A stretch of DNA of 64,000 nt from Psilocybe azurescens (GCA_023853785.1 JAJIRX010000325.1:35324-99323); one strand, 5' to 3'. Counted from the stretch's first letter, positions 1 to 12,564 are shown. Notes: generated by a model not told the origin, from the letters alone. Translations and numbers: made by a program.

Positions 1-1439
1 CACGGACGCCAACTTTGAATGCAACGAAGAGGGCATCGTTCTGTAAGCCATGGGTAACTCACTCGTTGTGCTCGTGCCAGTCAATTTCTGCGCGCCGGGC
101 TTCACGCGCTATCGCTGCGACAGGCCCCTGCCGCTAGGCGTCAACCTCACCCTCGCTGACCAAGGTGCTCAGGTGCGCGAAGGACGACGATATTTGCACG
201 TTAAAGATGGCGGACGAGGCGGGCGTGCTGAATCTGGTGTATGAAGCCAAGAGTACTTTTTTTTGCTTTTTTCGCGTTCATGTGGCATGGGCACGACGCG
301 TCCTCTCTTTTCTTTCTTGCTCCTTCTCCCTTTCTCCTTTAGCTGGTGGGCGCTGACGTGTGCTTTATTTTTCTTTTTCTTACTCTCCCCTTCTTCCTTC
401 CCCCTTCCCTCCTCACCCATCCATCTAACCCCTCCCCCCCTCCCAGACTCGGACCGCATCGCCGAATACGACATGAAGCTTATGGACATCGACGCCGACA
501 CCCTCACCATCCCTGAGACCGAATACGACACCGACGACACCCTTCCCTCGGCCGAGTTCACATGCATCGTGCGCGACCTCTCCCAGCTCGGCGAGAGCGT
601 GCGCATCGAGGTGTCCAAGGAGGGCGTGCTGTTCGCGAGCGACAGCGAGGCTGCAAACGGGAGCGTGCTGCTGCGGCAGAGAGAGGCTGATAGCAAGAAG
701 TGGAAGAAAAAGGTGTGTTGCGTTGCGTGTTCTTGCGGTATTACCGCTGTATTAACACCCTCCTATTTCCTTCTCACAGGCAAACGGCTCTAAACCCTCC
801 AAAAAGCTAAAACCTCACCCAAAAAAATCTTCCAAGGGCAAGTCGAAAGCCAAGTCCTCAGCTGAAGACGACGACGACGACAGCGTCCCCGCAGGCATCG
901 TCATCGAGATGAACCAGCACGTCTCGCTCACCTTCTCCAAGAGCGCGAGTTTGAGCGGTAAGGTGCAGTTGTTAATGAGCAATGACGCATGATGTGCCGT
1001 TGTTGGTGGATTTCATTTTCTTTCTTTCTTTCTTTTCTTCTTGGAACAACGCCGTTCTGGCCTGGTCTTTTTTTTTTTTGATTTTTGATTTTCTGTCCAG
1101 GAATGCTCTCGTTGGCTCGCGCTTTCTTTTTCTCGTTCGTTCGTTCGTCCATCCTTCTTTCTTTTTTCTTTCTGTTTTTTCTTTCTTTTCTTGCAACAAC
1201 ACCATTCTGGTCTGGTCTTTCTTTAGGATTTTCTGTCTTTGAATGCTCTCGTTGGCTCGCCCTTTCTTTTGCTCGTTCGGTCATTCGTCCTCTCGTTCTT
1301 CTTTCTATCATTTATTTTCCCTTTGATCTCCCCCCTTCGCATAAGCTGCACTTACTTACTCACCTCTCTCTAGATTGCATACGACTTCACCCAGGGATAC
1401 ATCCGGTACTACCTCGCGCCCAAGATCGGCGACGACTAG
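1..1439 (+). pseudogene. PCNA (DNA sliding clamp) gene, 3' part, disrupted
   Basis: The translated pieces match proliferating cell nuclear antigen, the trimeric clamp that tethers replicative DNA polymerases in the nucleus. Recognisable blocks in order are GFTRYRCDRPLPLGVN, DRIAEYDMKLMDID, a basic/acidic insert (about 800-880), KVQLLMSND, and the C-terminal GYIRYYLAPKIGDD ending at TAG 1437-1439. The first ~40 codons lie left of the window. Introns at 253-446 and 713-779 splice in frame. Damage seen: an in-frame TAA at 44-46 where the family has Gln; a 1-nt frameshift near 150; about seven codons missing near 935 (the block between LTF and SKS); a small insertion near 985 creating TGA at 990-992; and no obvious GT donor for the last intron (acceptor at 1373). 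The family match is secure. Calling it a pseudogene is an inference, since PCNA is essential and an intact copy should exist elsewhere. Confidence 0.85.
1022..1289 (+). repeat. Degenerate tandem duplication inside the last PCNA intron
   Basis: Two pyrimidine-rich copies (about 1022-1149 and 1179-1289) share blocks such as TTCTGGyCTGGTC, GATTTTCTGTC and GAATGCTCTCGTTGGCTCGC in the same order, about 140-150 bp apart. The duplication lengthened the final intron to about 360 bp, unlike the 67-194 bp introns upstream. Confidence 0.75.
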
Positions 1440-2650
1440 AGGTAGAGGCTGGACGCACTAATCCCCACGTCGATGGCTCCCCGCCGCCGGCCAACTGGTG
1501 TTGAAGGAGCAGGATGCGACGAGGAGTCACAAAGATAGGTAGAGGCTGAAATGTTGCCGGAGATGATGATATAGAGAAACGTGATGCTGCCGGTGAAGAG
1601 CAAAAGGGAGGCCATGTATCGTGAATACGACGCCGTCCACGGCGACGAGGAGAAAAAAGGCGACGTGTACATGTAGATTGCGAAGCTCTTTCAACATGAG
1701 CTGAGTACCGTTCGCGCTGACGAACCCTAAGCATGCCTAGAATACGACCAGGTTGTTGGAGAGATCTTGCGAGGCTTTAGAAGGGTTGTTGAGGGACCAT
1801 GCTCCCTCTTTTATGCTGCGGTGAAGTCCTCAGAATTTAATGACATGCCTGTCGATACCTGTACTCCAAAGTAAGCACCTCGTAAAACACGCACTCGCCA
1901 AAAAAAACAGCTCAGGAAGACGGTGGAAGGAAAACGTAGTACTATGCAGCAGGAGCGGATGGATGGGTGTGTTAAATTTGATAGACCTGGGGAGGAGTGG
2001 AAACGAGGAGGATGGCTATTACAGCGGCGTCTGGCCTTGGGATTAATGCTAGACCAAATGAGATGGGAGGGAATGTGGCGGGGCTTTGCCTAAGGAGTAT
2101 GGGTTGTTTCCGACAGAAGACATTTTCTAAGTGTAAGCCATCTGGTGTGCCTATCCCTGCTCGAGATAATTATTAGAACGCCAACCGGCACTCACCACTG
2201 GCTTACATACTGCTTGCCACATCACCAAGTTCAACAACGAAGTTTATTAATGGCTATCCACGTCCCTTCTCTTTAATGCGAACGGGTATTTATTGGGTGA
2301 TATACATACACAAAAACGAAGTGCGAGAAAGAAAAAGGTCATATTGGGTACTCGAAAAAGCGCAGACGATTGTCATGGCCGTGTTCAACCTAACATGATA
2401 AGTCTATGAAAGTCAAACATTGGTTTCAAACGCAGACTTACCCAGTCACGAAGTATACCGAGAATCAACTCCAGATTAACAGTTGGATCGTGACGCTCCC
2501 CCCAAAGGAATTGGCTCTAACCAATATACAATTTTGTTTTGTCCATGCGTAGCGCTCTCCGCATCGTAGGCAAAAATACCCACCGCTTGCCACTAGTAAC
2601 ACAACCTCGAAAGGTTTTCAGTCTAAAGGGGAGTAATTTCAAGATCACAT
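1440..2650. other. No recognised gene
   Basis: I see only short open frames. A 78-codon frame on - (1436-1672) has a hydrophobic middle but overlaps the PCNA end and matches nothing I recognise. Confidence 0.5.
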
Positions 2651-3085
2651 TCATATTAGATAGGAATCAACATACTGCAGGTCCTGTGCCTTAATGATAG
2701 CGGCCATCGCCGCTTGAGGAAGTGACATTGTGGGGTTGAAAAGGTCTTCGGGCTTCGCTTCGTAGATGTTGCACTTGAGCGATTTGTAAACTCCAGGATC
2801 GCTGAAAGCGAAAGCTTTCGATTTAATAATTCGATCTACGTAGATGAAGTTAGACCCAGCGCCAGGCAACTGTGACACATAATGACCTTGCACAGCCTTG
2901 TCACCGTAGATGAGCATATAATCCACCACTCCGCCAAACGAATTTTCCGTGCTTCCAAGTAGCACGTCCTCAACACGAAATTCTGGAGCGATGACAACAC
3001 CAGATGAGTCTGTCTCTAGATTTGATGCGACGTGGATCAAGAGGATGTTGATGAGGATACAACAGCCAGCCTCTGACTGTGGCAA
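2651..3085 (-). CDS. Hypothetical fungal protein, possible PD-(D/E)XK nuclease-like fragment
   Basis: A 144-codon frame begins after a likely splice acceptor (ccacag) near 3078 and runs to a stop at 2651. It contains SFGGVVDYMLIYGDK followed about 45 residues later by CNIYEAKPED. The spacing of an acidic residue (D in VDYML) and an E-x-K (YEAK) resembles the core of PD-(D/E)XK nuclease-fold proteins, and I recall multicopy basidiomycete hypothetical proteins of this general form. Upstream exons were not resolved and the C-terminus looks short, so this is probably a partial or broken copy. The nuclease link is an inference; substrate and role are unknown. Confidence 0.45.
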   Translation of the reverse strand: MPQSEAGCCILINILLIHVASNLETDSSGVVIAPEFRVEDVLLGSTENSFGGVVDYMLIYGDKAVQGHYVSQLPGAGSNFIYVDRIIKSKAFAFSDPGVYKSLKCNIYEAKPEDLFNPTMSLPQAAMAAIIKAQDLQYVDSYLI

Positions 3086-3228
3086 AAATTAGTAGTTCAC
3101 AATGAACGAGAAACAGTCCCAAACCTCAAGTGAGACGTACTTTAGGACGTCGTGAATAATCACATGTGACTCGTTTCAGCGGATATCGGTCACGGGTGTG
3201 ACAGCTGCGGCAGTTCGGCATTCCGATC

Positions 3229-3349
3229 CCTCACCCATCCATCTAACCTCCCCCCCCCCCCGAGAGACTCGGACCGCATCGCCGAATACGACATGAAGCT
3301 CATGGACATCGACACCGATACCCTTACCATCCTCGAGACCGAATACGAC
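3229..3349 (+). pseudogene. Duplicated PCNA fragment
   Basis: This stretch repeats positions 412-530 nearly base for base, including the C-rich end of intron 1 and the exon encoding DRIAEYDMKLMDIDxDTLTI. Intron sequence is included, so it was copied from DNA rather than from spliced RNA. Similarity stops near 3350. Confidence 0.9.
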
Positions 3350-3870
3350 GCCGCTGCCATAGAATAGTGAATATGTGAAGGTTACTGTGTGCATGATGCA
3401 TGATGTATAAGAGAACTAGGAGGAGCACGTATGGATTTTTCCCAATAGTTACTATGTGCAGAACGAGGAGAAGCACGCACATATTTTTACCATGCTGTCG
3501 CGGATGCCCAGGCCCCCCCCTCCCATTGCTCCAGCTGTATACTCTACGTCACGGTGCCGTTCGGATGAAGAAGCCGTTGCAATCATCAACGCCATTGCGG
3601 ACGTACATGAGCGTTGTCGGCAAGTTCTCGGTCTAGACTTCATTTTAGGTAAAACTGGTTTGCTGCCATTGTTGCGGAGCACCTTCTGAACTCGAAGGCA
3701 GTTATCATTACTGGGCACCAGGGACAGTCTGGAGGATCTTGAGCAGCAGTGTTTGGGGATCACAAATGTGGCCACCAAAAAGAAATCCATTGATAATATT
3801 TATATATAATATAAGCCTGGACACTTAGGCTGTGTATAGACAATGTCCAAAAATACGATCAAGACATAAA
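3350..3870. other. No recognised gene
   Basis: Short frames on both strands (3456-3689 + and 3452-3790 -) overlap. The + frame has a plausible helical stretch (DEEAVAIINAIADVHERC) but no family match. Confidence 0.4.
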
Positions 3871-3873
3871 TTA

Positions 3874-5171
3874 TCAAACATTGCATCCTGTTTCTCCACT
3901 ATGACCTGAAGGCAAACTATCTGTCTTTGGAACACCTGCCACTTCCACAGCTGATAGGGACTGGCCTGCAAGAGAATTGGCTGGCATTGATTTTTCACTC
4001 ACAGGTTCCTGACGACTCCAATGCGGCGTAATATGAATGTCACCGGCATTAATGTCACCTTGGTCATTTGAAACGCGACCGAGAAACCAGCAAACCAGCA
4101 CAAGTAGATTGGATGTTATTATACCTACGGCTTCCTTGATTAGATGAATCAATGTTCTAGTTTGTCGCTGTAAATATGAAAAGAGTAACTCACTTCGGCT
4201 TGACATGCCATTATCCATACTACAAGAGCGCTGGGTCCAACGACATATCCACCATATGAGATGGTACAGAGTACAATAGACCCAATCAGGGTTATTGAGC
4301 TAGCAGAGAATACCACCCGTACCCGAAGACGCTCGTTCGCAGGAAGATTGATGTCCCACAATTGATGTAGGGGTATTGTGATTAGTGCGATATCACCAAT
4401 CACATCCACTGTCCCATGTAATCCTAATTAGAACTAGTTGATCACACAAACTGCCAAGTCGCAATGACTCACAAACTGTATTCCCAATTGTCACTCGAGA
4501 GGCTGGCCCACAGATGAGAATTTGGGAATTGGTAAACTGCCACTTGGTGTGGACAGCGCATGTCACCGTCATCCCAACTAAGAGCGCAACCCAAAAACAA
4601 AAAATGCAATAGTCATGCCAATAGCCAGGCGTCGTGACCTTGACCAAATGGGTGTAATCCGGACAACCGCAAGGGCTAGGCTGATTCGAGACCACCTATG
4701 GATGTGTAGTCAGACAATGGGAACAGTGATTAATGCTCCATTACTTCACATACCAATTAACCGTGGCGAAGAAAGAGGAACCAAAGTAACTGAATAATGC
4801 TCTGTCTTCTCTGGACACTAAGAATTCATATGTAAGAATGCTATGATCCATGTCGCATCTCAGCTAAATGAACACTTACTTGTTATATTCCTCAGACGCA
4901 ACCACAACATGGCGATATTTAGGCAATCGGTAATGGCTGGAATAATGGTAGTATAGTCGTCCCACCACAGGCGTCGAGTTCTACGTCGGTTCTCAAAGCG
5001 TAGACATGTTGAGGAGATGGCGATACCATGGAGGATTGATATGCACACTAACAATGTGTCAGTGTTCGAAATATGGCAGTTGGAGACGGTAGACCTTTCC
5101 AGGGTAGGTAATGTTGTGACGGAATCATAGATTAATACAATATTGCAGGATGAGTATTGTCTAAATGACAA
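3874..5171 (-). CDS. Fungal rhodopsin-like integral membrane protein
   Basis: Multi-exon gene on -. Exon 1 ends with HGIAISSTCLR and RRLWWDDYTTIIPAI, the hallmark of the fungal rhodopsin-like (Fung_rhodopsin, DUF-type) 7TM family. Later exons give SRISLALAVVRITPIW, then ALLVGMTVTCAV, DVIGDIALITIPL, an IFSAS-like helix (VVFSASSITLIGSIV) and ITSNLLVLVCWF, followed by a polar C-terminal tail ending at 3874. Splice signals GTAAGT/GTGAGT...AG join most blocks in frame. At about 4585 the frame slips by one base in a T-rich run (between MTIAFFVFG and WVALLVG) with room for only a 21-nt 'intron', so this is an apparent frameshift. Members sit in fungal membranes; their ligands are mostly unknown. The start codon at 5171 is provisional. 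Confidence 0.65.
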
Positions 5172-7747
5172 TTCGAGTGACGCTGCACAGACAGGAGGGG
5201 ACGATAGAATGGAAGATGCACGGATAGTGGTTCGCCTCGAGAGGGAAAGAGGGAGCCGGGAAACTTGGTGTACTCGACAGAATGTTGGGCTTGTGTTCAG
5301 AAGTCCAAAATTATATTCTAGCGGCTAGCTGGTAAGTAACCACCATCGCCACCTTTCAATCAATGCAAATTGATTTTGTTCCGAGTTTTCGGTTCAATTT
5401 ACAATTGCCGTCGTTCTCACAGGCACCAAAAGTGACATAAAACTTCATTCAGTTCTACGCAGCCGTTCCTTATTCGAATCCTCGATTCAGTTATTTTTCC
5501 CACTGTTACAGTAACCACGGCGTAGATTTAGGGTTTCAAGAGCAAATCATGAAATGGATACTCAATGATTCCAAAGAGACATAATTATTCTAAATAATGT
5601 ATTGGGTAGCTGTAGTGCATTGTAAATCAGTACATGCAAGATTCCAACAGAATAATTACAATCAATTCGACTCGGTGTATTGCAGTTATTGCAGTTATTC
5701 TGATAAGACCATCGTTAGGAGAACGTCGTACAAAGTACAGAAACATGTTAGAACTACATAGACGCACCATGAACCATGCATATCGGCGTAATCATTGAGC
5801 CGGAGCTAGCCTTAAATTTGATGTCATTCCTGTTCCTCCGGTCCTTGCAAACTGCAACGGCGAACTCACACTCGCCTTCCCGTTCCTTAGCTATCTTTAT
5901 CCCAACCAGGATACTTAGGCGTCCTCACCGAGCCCACTGCTAAATCCTTTCTCCTCTCCTCCATATTCGGCTCTTCAGGTTCTTAATAGGCCAAACTCGG
6001 GCAAAGAGAAATGTCCATCCCGGTCTGTGCACGTCAGTGCACCCTTTGCACTGACACAGATTTCTGAGAATACGTTTTATTTGTGGTATATGGGAAGATT
6101 CTTGACTGAGTATCATATAATAAGGTAATAAGCATGTATAGATGTATTTCTGTGGCAACTACGTAGTATGGCGATTTCGATGGCTGTGTTGTGATCAAAA
6201 AATCGTGAGAATGGTCAAAAATTGTCGAATCAGTGACTTGTTGCTTCTTCATAGGCGGAGGCTTGGATATCTAAGAGATATTAAAAAAAGGAATGTGCTT
6301 TATCAGTACTTTAATCTTTTAAAAATAAGTACACTGTCTCTGACAGAAGTACTACAGTACATATAAGTTCTGATCGGCCGCGTTTGGTGGCTGTGCTGAA
6401 AAGCGACATCCCCGTGGACGGGCGTCAAACTCACGCACAAACTAGAGAAGTGCTACGTACACCATAGTACGGCTATTAATCAAGTCTAAAAGTCATATCT
6501 AGCTTGATAAAATTGTCAGGAAATGACATAATATATCCATATCATAATTGAGAGAGCTGAACTATAATTGATAATGACTCGAAATGAGCCCATACATAAT
6601 CAATCTAACGAACGTTAGTTAATTAGTTTCTTAGTTAGCAGTAGAAAATACGTCATATAAGTCATAATAGCGATACAACTGCAATGTCATTTTCCACAAC
6701 CCAACCCGCTTTTGCCTATATTATTCAATGCCTACAACAACAAACGACTCCCCGCGCAACGGTAACATGCATGACATCAAGGCCTCAATATACAAACATT
6801 ATCGCTGGAATTTTGACAGCGCACAAGGTTGCTATAGCTGATAAGCAATCTTATGAACACGCAACTGTAATACAGCCGTGTATTGAAACGCATACATTCT
6901 AGGAGCAGGAAAGGATTAGTATAGCACAGGTCCAGCGGGTAAGCATCTGGAGCTTCAAAAGCCTCGACATGTAGCTCCGCATGCGAAAATCAAGCTCCTC
7001 TCAAATTCAAGCGCCGCATGGACCATATCGAGACATGAACTCGTCCGTTTTTAATTCTCCTCGCGGCACTTGCTCACTCCCCTTTATATTCCACGTTTAA
7101 CATGAGTCAATGGTCGGCCGAGTTTTCATTGTTCATAAGGCGAAGCAGATGAGTTGAAACCGGTGTCTGCGGGGTCTCAGAAGCACTGATGGGGTAGTCA
7201 CTCGACCAGCGCTGTCTTTCCAGGCAAGCTTGAGCTTCAACATAAATCTGCAAAGAGGGGAGGTAGTGCAGCGGAAAACACAACAGGGCAGAGTTGGATA
7301 GTTTGATAAATGTGATAAGTGAGATTTATTGTATATTCGGAAGAGTTTTGTTGTGTTTTTCTTATCTACAAGTGATGTTGAAGCGCATATATCGACTTTT
7401 TATGTGTGTAGCCGGACGTTTAAGTATGTCTTCAAGTACTCCATAATGGCGTCAACTCGGATGTTGCATCCTTCGCCTACGTCAGAAACCCTACCATCTC
7501 CTTCGTTGACTTTCACGTCATTTTCCATACCCACACCCACACCCGCACTCACATCCGCACCCGCCTCTTTCACTCTCGCCTACTACTTCTTGCTCCCACC
7601 TCGCACCCACCTCATTCCCTCATATCATGTTTTATTCATCCCTGCAATATAGAAAATAGCTACAACAGGACCGTGGAACAGGCTTCTAATCACATGCTAA
7701 ACCGATGCAGTGACGCCATCATGACTTTACCTGTGCATTTTAACCAT
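5172..7747. other. Gene-poor AT-rich stretch
   Basis: Only short, unrelated open frames are present. None has splice-linked partners or family resemblance. Confidence 0.5.
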
Positions 7748-8775
7748 CGCACGCGGATCGTGCACCTCATTCTGAGTTCGTGGCGCAATTTCATACGTGT
7801 TCTCTGCTCACTTCTATTTGAGGCTCATTGGATCATTGAATACAGCAAACTAGTTTGAATTTACATCCATTGGTACTACCCTCATTCTGTATTCTGATTT
7901 TCCATAATTTGACATTGAGCATTGTAGTAATGTGGTCTCGTCCTACACCTACGAAATGATATAGCTTTGTGCACAGCGACGATCATCCTGATATCGATCA
8001 TTAATGGACATGGCGAATGCCATATGAGATCATTGTTCTTTTGAGCTGCTCCCTTACATCGTCCCCTTTCCAGACATGCTCGTACTTCATCGGCATCGAA
8101 AGTCCCATTGACGACTGTTCCTGCTCTACCGCTCCATAATCCCAAAGATACATTAGACCAACTGGCCACTGATACGATATCTCGTAGTGTGAGATAGACT
8201 GGCAACAAATTGAAGTAACGACCAGATAATGCTTTAGCTTGTCTCATATCTCCCGGTTCAGGTTGCTGCATACACATATTTGATGAAGACAAGTATGAGG
8301 GTATGACGGCCAGACGATGATCTCCGAATACATATTTTGAGCCCTTCTATTTAATCTGCACATTGCTTGAGCTCACCTCGGTCTTAATACGCCGATCTCA
8401 TCGTCTTCTTATGGTCGGCTACATCGGATGCCTAGGGAGAATATCAACTCTACACTCCAAGATTATACGGATTTGTGGGCGTCAGACTGACAAATGGCAA
8501 ATAGTGTGTTTCGGGTACTCTATGAGGGTTAGCCATCATCAGAGTACTGGCATACGCAGTGCCGATCTCGTAGGTGCTACAGATACAATAGACTCGATGT
8601 AGATGTACTTTGGGAGAAGAGTGTAATTTAGATACCGAATCAGTTACATGTCTAACGCAACATTTTGTCCAACAATTTTGTTGAGGACAACACCATATGT
8701 CCAGTGAGTGAACTGAGGAAATCGAATCACGGTAGTTGCGGGATAATTTCTGGGAACGTCCATATTCCTTCTTGT
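7748..8775. repeat. Dispersed repeat R2, copy A
   Basis: Collinear but diverged similarity to 36,750-37,740. Shared blocks include GTGAGATAGACT, CGACCAGATrATG, ATGGTCGGCTACATCGGATG, GTGAACTGAGG and a final GGGATrATTyCkGG. The - strand 136-codon frame here (7882-8292) is not conserved in the other copy, so I do not call it a gene. Confidence 0.8.
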
Positions 8776-8914
8776 ACGCAGTGCTTGCTGGATTGGTTGT
8801 TCATGCTTCATCTTACTTGCCCCCTCTTAATATCATTTCTTCACGGTCAGATCATGATACGTACGCAGTGTGTCACTGCATACTTAAAGATAGAATTTCC
8901 TTTGTTCGCTGGAT

Positions 8915-9505
8915 TTTTACTTTACTTTACTCACGTACTAAATAGTTCTTTACTGTCTTTGAGTTTCGTTACTGCTTTGGATGATAATCACATTGCGTAG
9001 TGTTCCGCGTGCGTCTGGGAGTTGGTTCGATTAGTCTTATTGAGAATGAGCGAGATGAGAGAGTGGATAGGGTACGTTTCTAGAGGGTACGTCCCACACT
9101 GTGATTTATTTTTATTTTGAGTGATGATCGGAATCGTAATAAGTTCTTCTCGTTGAAACTACAGTAATAACTTGATATTCACTGGGCTAGGAGAGCATTC
9201 ATGCAGTTTACAACTTCGAATGTCTGGGCTCTGCAACTGGACGGAGAAGATGGATAGGGAAAGTACACATATGCATTTGCATCCGTGACATATATCTACA
9301 GACCATGTCGACTCTCTACACCTACAATAGCCCCACTTGAGAACTCGTACCGAGTACTAGCGAGGGTCTCATTATGTTCAGCCACTGGTCTTTCATGCCC
9401 GTGCATGAGCCTGGAGCATACGGAAGAAATGGTGAAGGTCGAGGCCGAGGTCGAGGTTGTAGTCATAGTTGAGCAGAATTCTAGGATCCAATCATTGAAT
9501 GTACA
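8915..9505 (+). repeat. Dispersed repeat R1, copy a
   Basis: Matches 44,110-45,120 and, more weakly, 40,155-40,400. Shared blocks include TTACTTTACTCACrTACT, GGTACGTCCCACACTG, GATAGGGAAA, and a 3' part that reads on + as HEPGxYGxNxEGRGRGRG before a stop near 9467. It could be a decayed multicopy coding element or a non-coding repeat. Confidence 0.8.
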
Positions 9506-10379
9506 TGTATGTACATAGTGAGAAGTTAACGTCCGGATTGTGAGGAGAGATGGCGGAAGATGGTGAGTGCGGTACGATCTTTGCAATTCGACCTCAACCT
9601 TAACCATGACCGGACTCACAGTTCGCAGACTCCATTTTCACCATCCCGTTAACGACGGCACGTATCCCGGCGAGCATGATAATTGATCTCCATGTTCGAT
9701 CTGAAAGAATGTCTGCACAGAGCGCGCCCAGCACCTTGGTCAGTTCACTGAGGGTTATGATGTGACATTGGGGAGTTGAATGTCACTGTACATTGAATGA
9801 ACACTGTCCGATCAAACCCATGAAACAGTGCGGAGGTTATGTATAAACAGAGATGAAATAACCGCTGCGCTATGTAATAAAGAAAGGCTCCACCATACCG
9901 ACAAAGCTATCGGTCCTTGTTGTGCTCGATCACGACTTTGATTTTAAATTGAAGAACAGGTACATTAGGCACATTAAGCCCACTCATCCCGATGTTTTCC
10001 AGTACATGGAAGATGTTAGGGGTTTCTGACGAGGATTTTGAGCAATCATGGTTGAGCTGGAAAAGTGAAAGCTGGGTGATTGATATTGTGCGCTATCTCT
10101 GCGCATGAGAGCACACCTCTGGCCATAAATAGTGGGAGAGTTATTGAGTCAGTAACTAGTTATAACTTTGACAATTACGCCAACTCCAAACACGCTCAAA
10201 TAGTAACTACCAGACCACAGGTATCATGCCTGATTGCACGGGCATGTGACTTGCCAAACACATCATCACGTGTTGTTTAAACCGCGTCGCGTTTGCGTAT
10301 GCAGTTATAACTTCCTTGATTAAACTTCTTCTCAGCTCTTCTATACTTACTCGATTATACACACTCTGGAGACTACATC
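9506..10379. other. No recognised gene
   Basis: Nothing recognisable apart from short frames; this is the upstream region of the gene starting at 10380. Confidence 0.4.
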
Positions 10380-12233
10380 ATGCCGGAAGATGGGGAAATC
10401 ACTGTTATTGTTCACCAGCTCTTTTCTAAAATTGCGGATGAAGCCAAAAAGCTTGGAACAACACCGCTGGGTAAGCTGTATACCTCAGTTGCTTAGGCCT
10501 ATCCTATTCTTACACAATGCTCTCTAGCTTACTTGCAATTATTTTCGCTGATGCTTTACCTTGGGCACAAAGACCAAGTCTTACTCTAGTATCTCAGTGG
10601 ACAGGTCTCGATATTCTGAGTCTTTGGAGCCGAAGGACCCAAATTATCTCGCTAATTCTTTCGACATTCAGCGGGCATCTAAACAACCATGGGAGTATCT
10701 TGTTAATAGGAGATTATCATCTGGGAAATATGTCTGGCTCGTGAGAGGAAAGTGCTTGGCTATTGGGGTGGGATATGTGCGTCTCTTTCAATTATGATTC
10801 CTTTATTATTCTTTGACAGGACTCTGGCGGTTGATCTTGTCTAGCATCTTACAATATTTCACTTAGGCTTAGAGGGAAAGGTGACGGTCATGTCCCGTGA
10901 CCACTATAACAAGCTTATTGCACAGGACTGCCCAGGCTCAAATCAGGATAAAGCCAAGGCGGCCAAAATGCGTTCCTTTGTGACTCCTACCGAATTCATT
11001 GAACCAGGATCATCATCAAAAGCAAAGAGAACAATCAATGTATTTGCAGCCATTGTGACGGATACATTTGCTGTTGTATTCTCCGACTTTGCAAGACTGA
11101 TCCGTATGCATGTTATTAGCAAGGATAGTCATTGGACACCAGCTGATCTCGAAGTTGGTTCACCAGTAAGTCAGATGTTACATTTCCCATTTCCCATTTT
11201 TATCTTTATGCATGCAGGAATGGCCTCTCATTTGGACAGTCTTTCCTGATGGTCCAGACTGGACTCTTGAACGTGATGCTGCCCTCATTGCTCTTGATGA
11301 TTGGCGCATTGATGTCTGCAAATATGCAACTGGTTATTCAAAACCTATTGTCGATGTCATTGCGGAAAATAGCACCCGGGTATTCTCTGGTTTTGGACGC
11401 CATTTAGCTAATGATTTTTGCACTTTTCTGGAATTTTTCCAGGTGCACCTTGCTTGTGGATCTGCTCAAATAATCACCATTTTGAGAGATTCAAGCAATG
11501 TATCTTGAAATACACAGAAATCTGGCGATCTCCCAAGTTTATTCAAAGATGTGGCATGTCAACCAACTCACCCAACCCTTTTGCTTTTAACACAACCTCT
11601 GATCGCAATTATACTCAAAGTTATATATGGGTTTTCAGAAAGGCAGCAGTCAACATGCCTCAAGACCTTTATAATCTGTATCTGCAAGAGGGATTGTTTG
11701 ATCCCAATCATACCATTGGTGAGTTATTGCAGTTCATTCACTTTCTTGTTTTATTACTGATATATAACACATTTCTAGGCAAGCCATATGAATTTAAAGG
11801 AGAGCTCTTCAATAAGAAGTTCAAGTGCCGGGTTCCGGTTTACTATCACTCGCACCTCGAGGCATTCACAGTTATCAAGGCCAAGATCCCAGATGACTGG
11901 AAAGATGGCCCTATTGTAAGATCTTCTATTCCACTATTTTTCTGTATTTATATATGCTTGATAGAAACATTTCTCTGATCTAACCCGAAGCTGGATATGC
12001 AACAACAATAGGACCTGCGCAGTTTTTTGAAGCAAAGCAAAATAAGATAGATCCAGATCATGCCTTGAAGGTTTGCATCCGGCCAGGTAGACCAGCCAAG
12101 GTAAATCACAAGAACTATATGATTATTATGTATTAATTCATTCATTTAGATTTCATCTGGTGGCCGTGGTAGAAAGCGTAAGACACCCACCCAAAGATCA
12201 CTTGAAAACATGAGACCAATCAAGAGGCGATAG
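10380..12233 (+). CDS. Unidentified multi-exon protein in an AT-rich island
   Basis: Begins MPEDGEITVIVHQLFSKIA at 10380. It continues through short introns (for example 10470-10526, GTGGGA...CAG after LAIG, GTAAGT...GCAG after EVGSP) into exons carrying VTVMSRDHYNKLI, INVFAAIVTDTFAVVF, WPLIWTVFPDGPDWTLERDA, MPQDLYNLYLQEGLF, FKGELFNKKFKCRVPVYYHSH, and a basic tail RGRKRKTPTQRSLENMRPIKRR ending at TAG 12231-12233. The tail looks like a nuclear localisation signal. I know no function for it. One apparent 1-nt frameshift lies near 10562. Its base composition matches the AT-rich DNA around it rather than the neighbouring GC-richer genes, so it may belong to a transferred or mobile segment. Confidence 0.55.
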
Positions 12234-12564
12234 ACATCCGCAGGAGATCCTGAAGAGAATTCCAACAAGGAGAACAAACACAATCTTGTTATAGATGTAG
12301 TTGTAAATAATAAATGGAAAGGAAAAGAATTTACATATTTGAAAGTGATGGAATAGCTAAGACAGAAGTGAATAAAGATAAGAGGATTTACTACAAGTGT
12401 GAATATTGGATATATCCTAACACATACACAAGTAGCTTTAGCAAGAATGGCATACTTGGGATATAGCTTTGAGGGACTTTTAAGAGGGGATGTGGTAATG
12501 CAGTGTTTGAATGGGCACATTCTCAGGGCTCCAATGCTTTGATCTCAAGCCCCCATACCCAATC

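Noticed and set aside
169..696. Long - strand frames opposite PCNA
   Set aside because: They are antisense shadows of the PCNA exons and run through an intron.
7882..8292. 136-codon - strand frame as a gene
   Set aside because: It lies inside repeat R2 and is not kept in the other copy.
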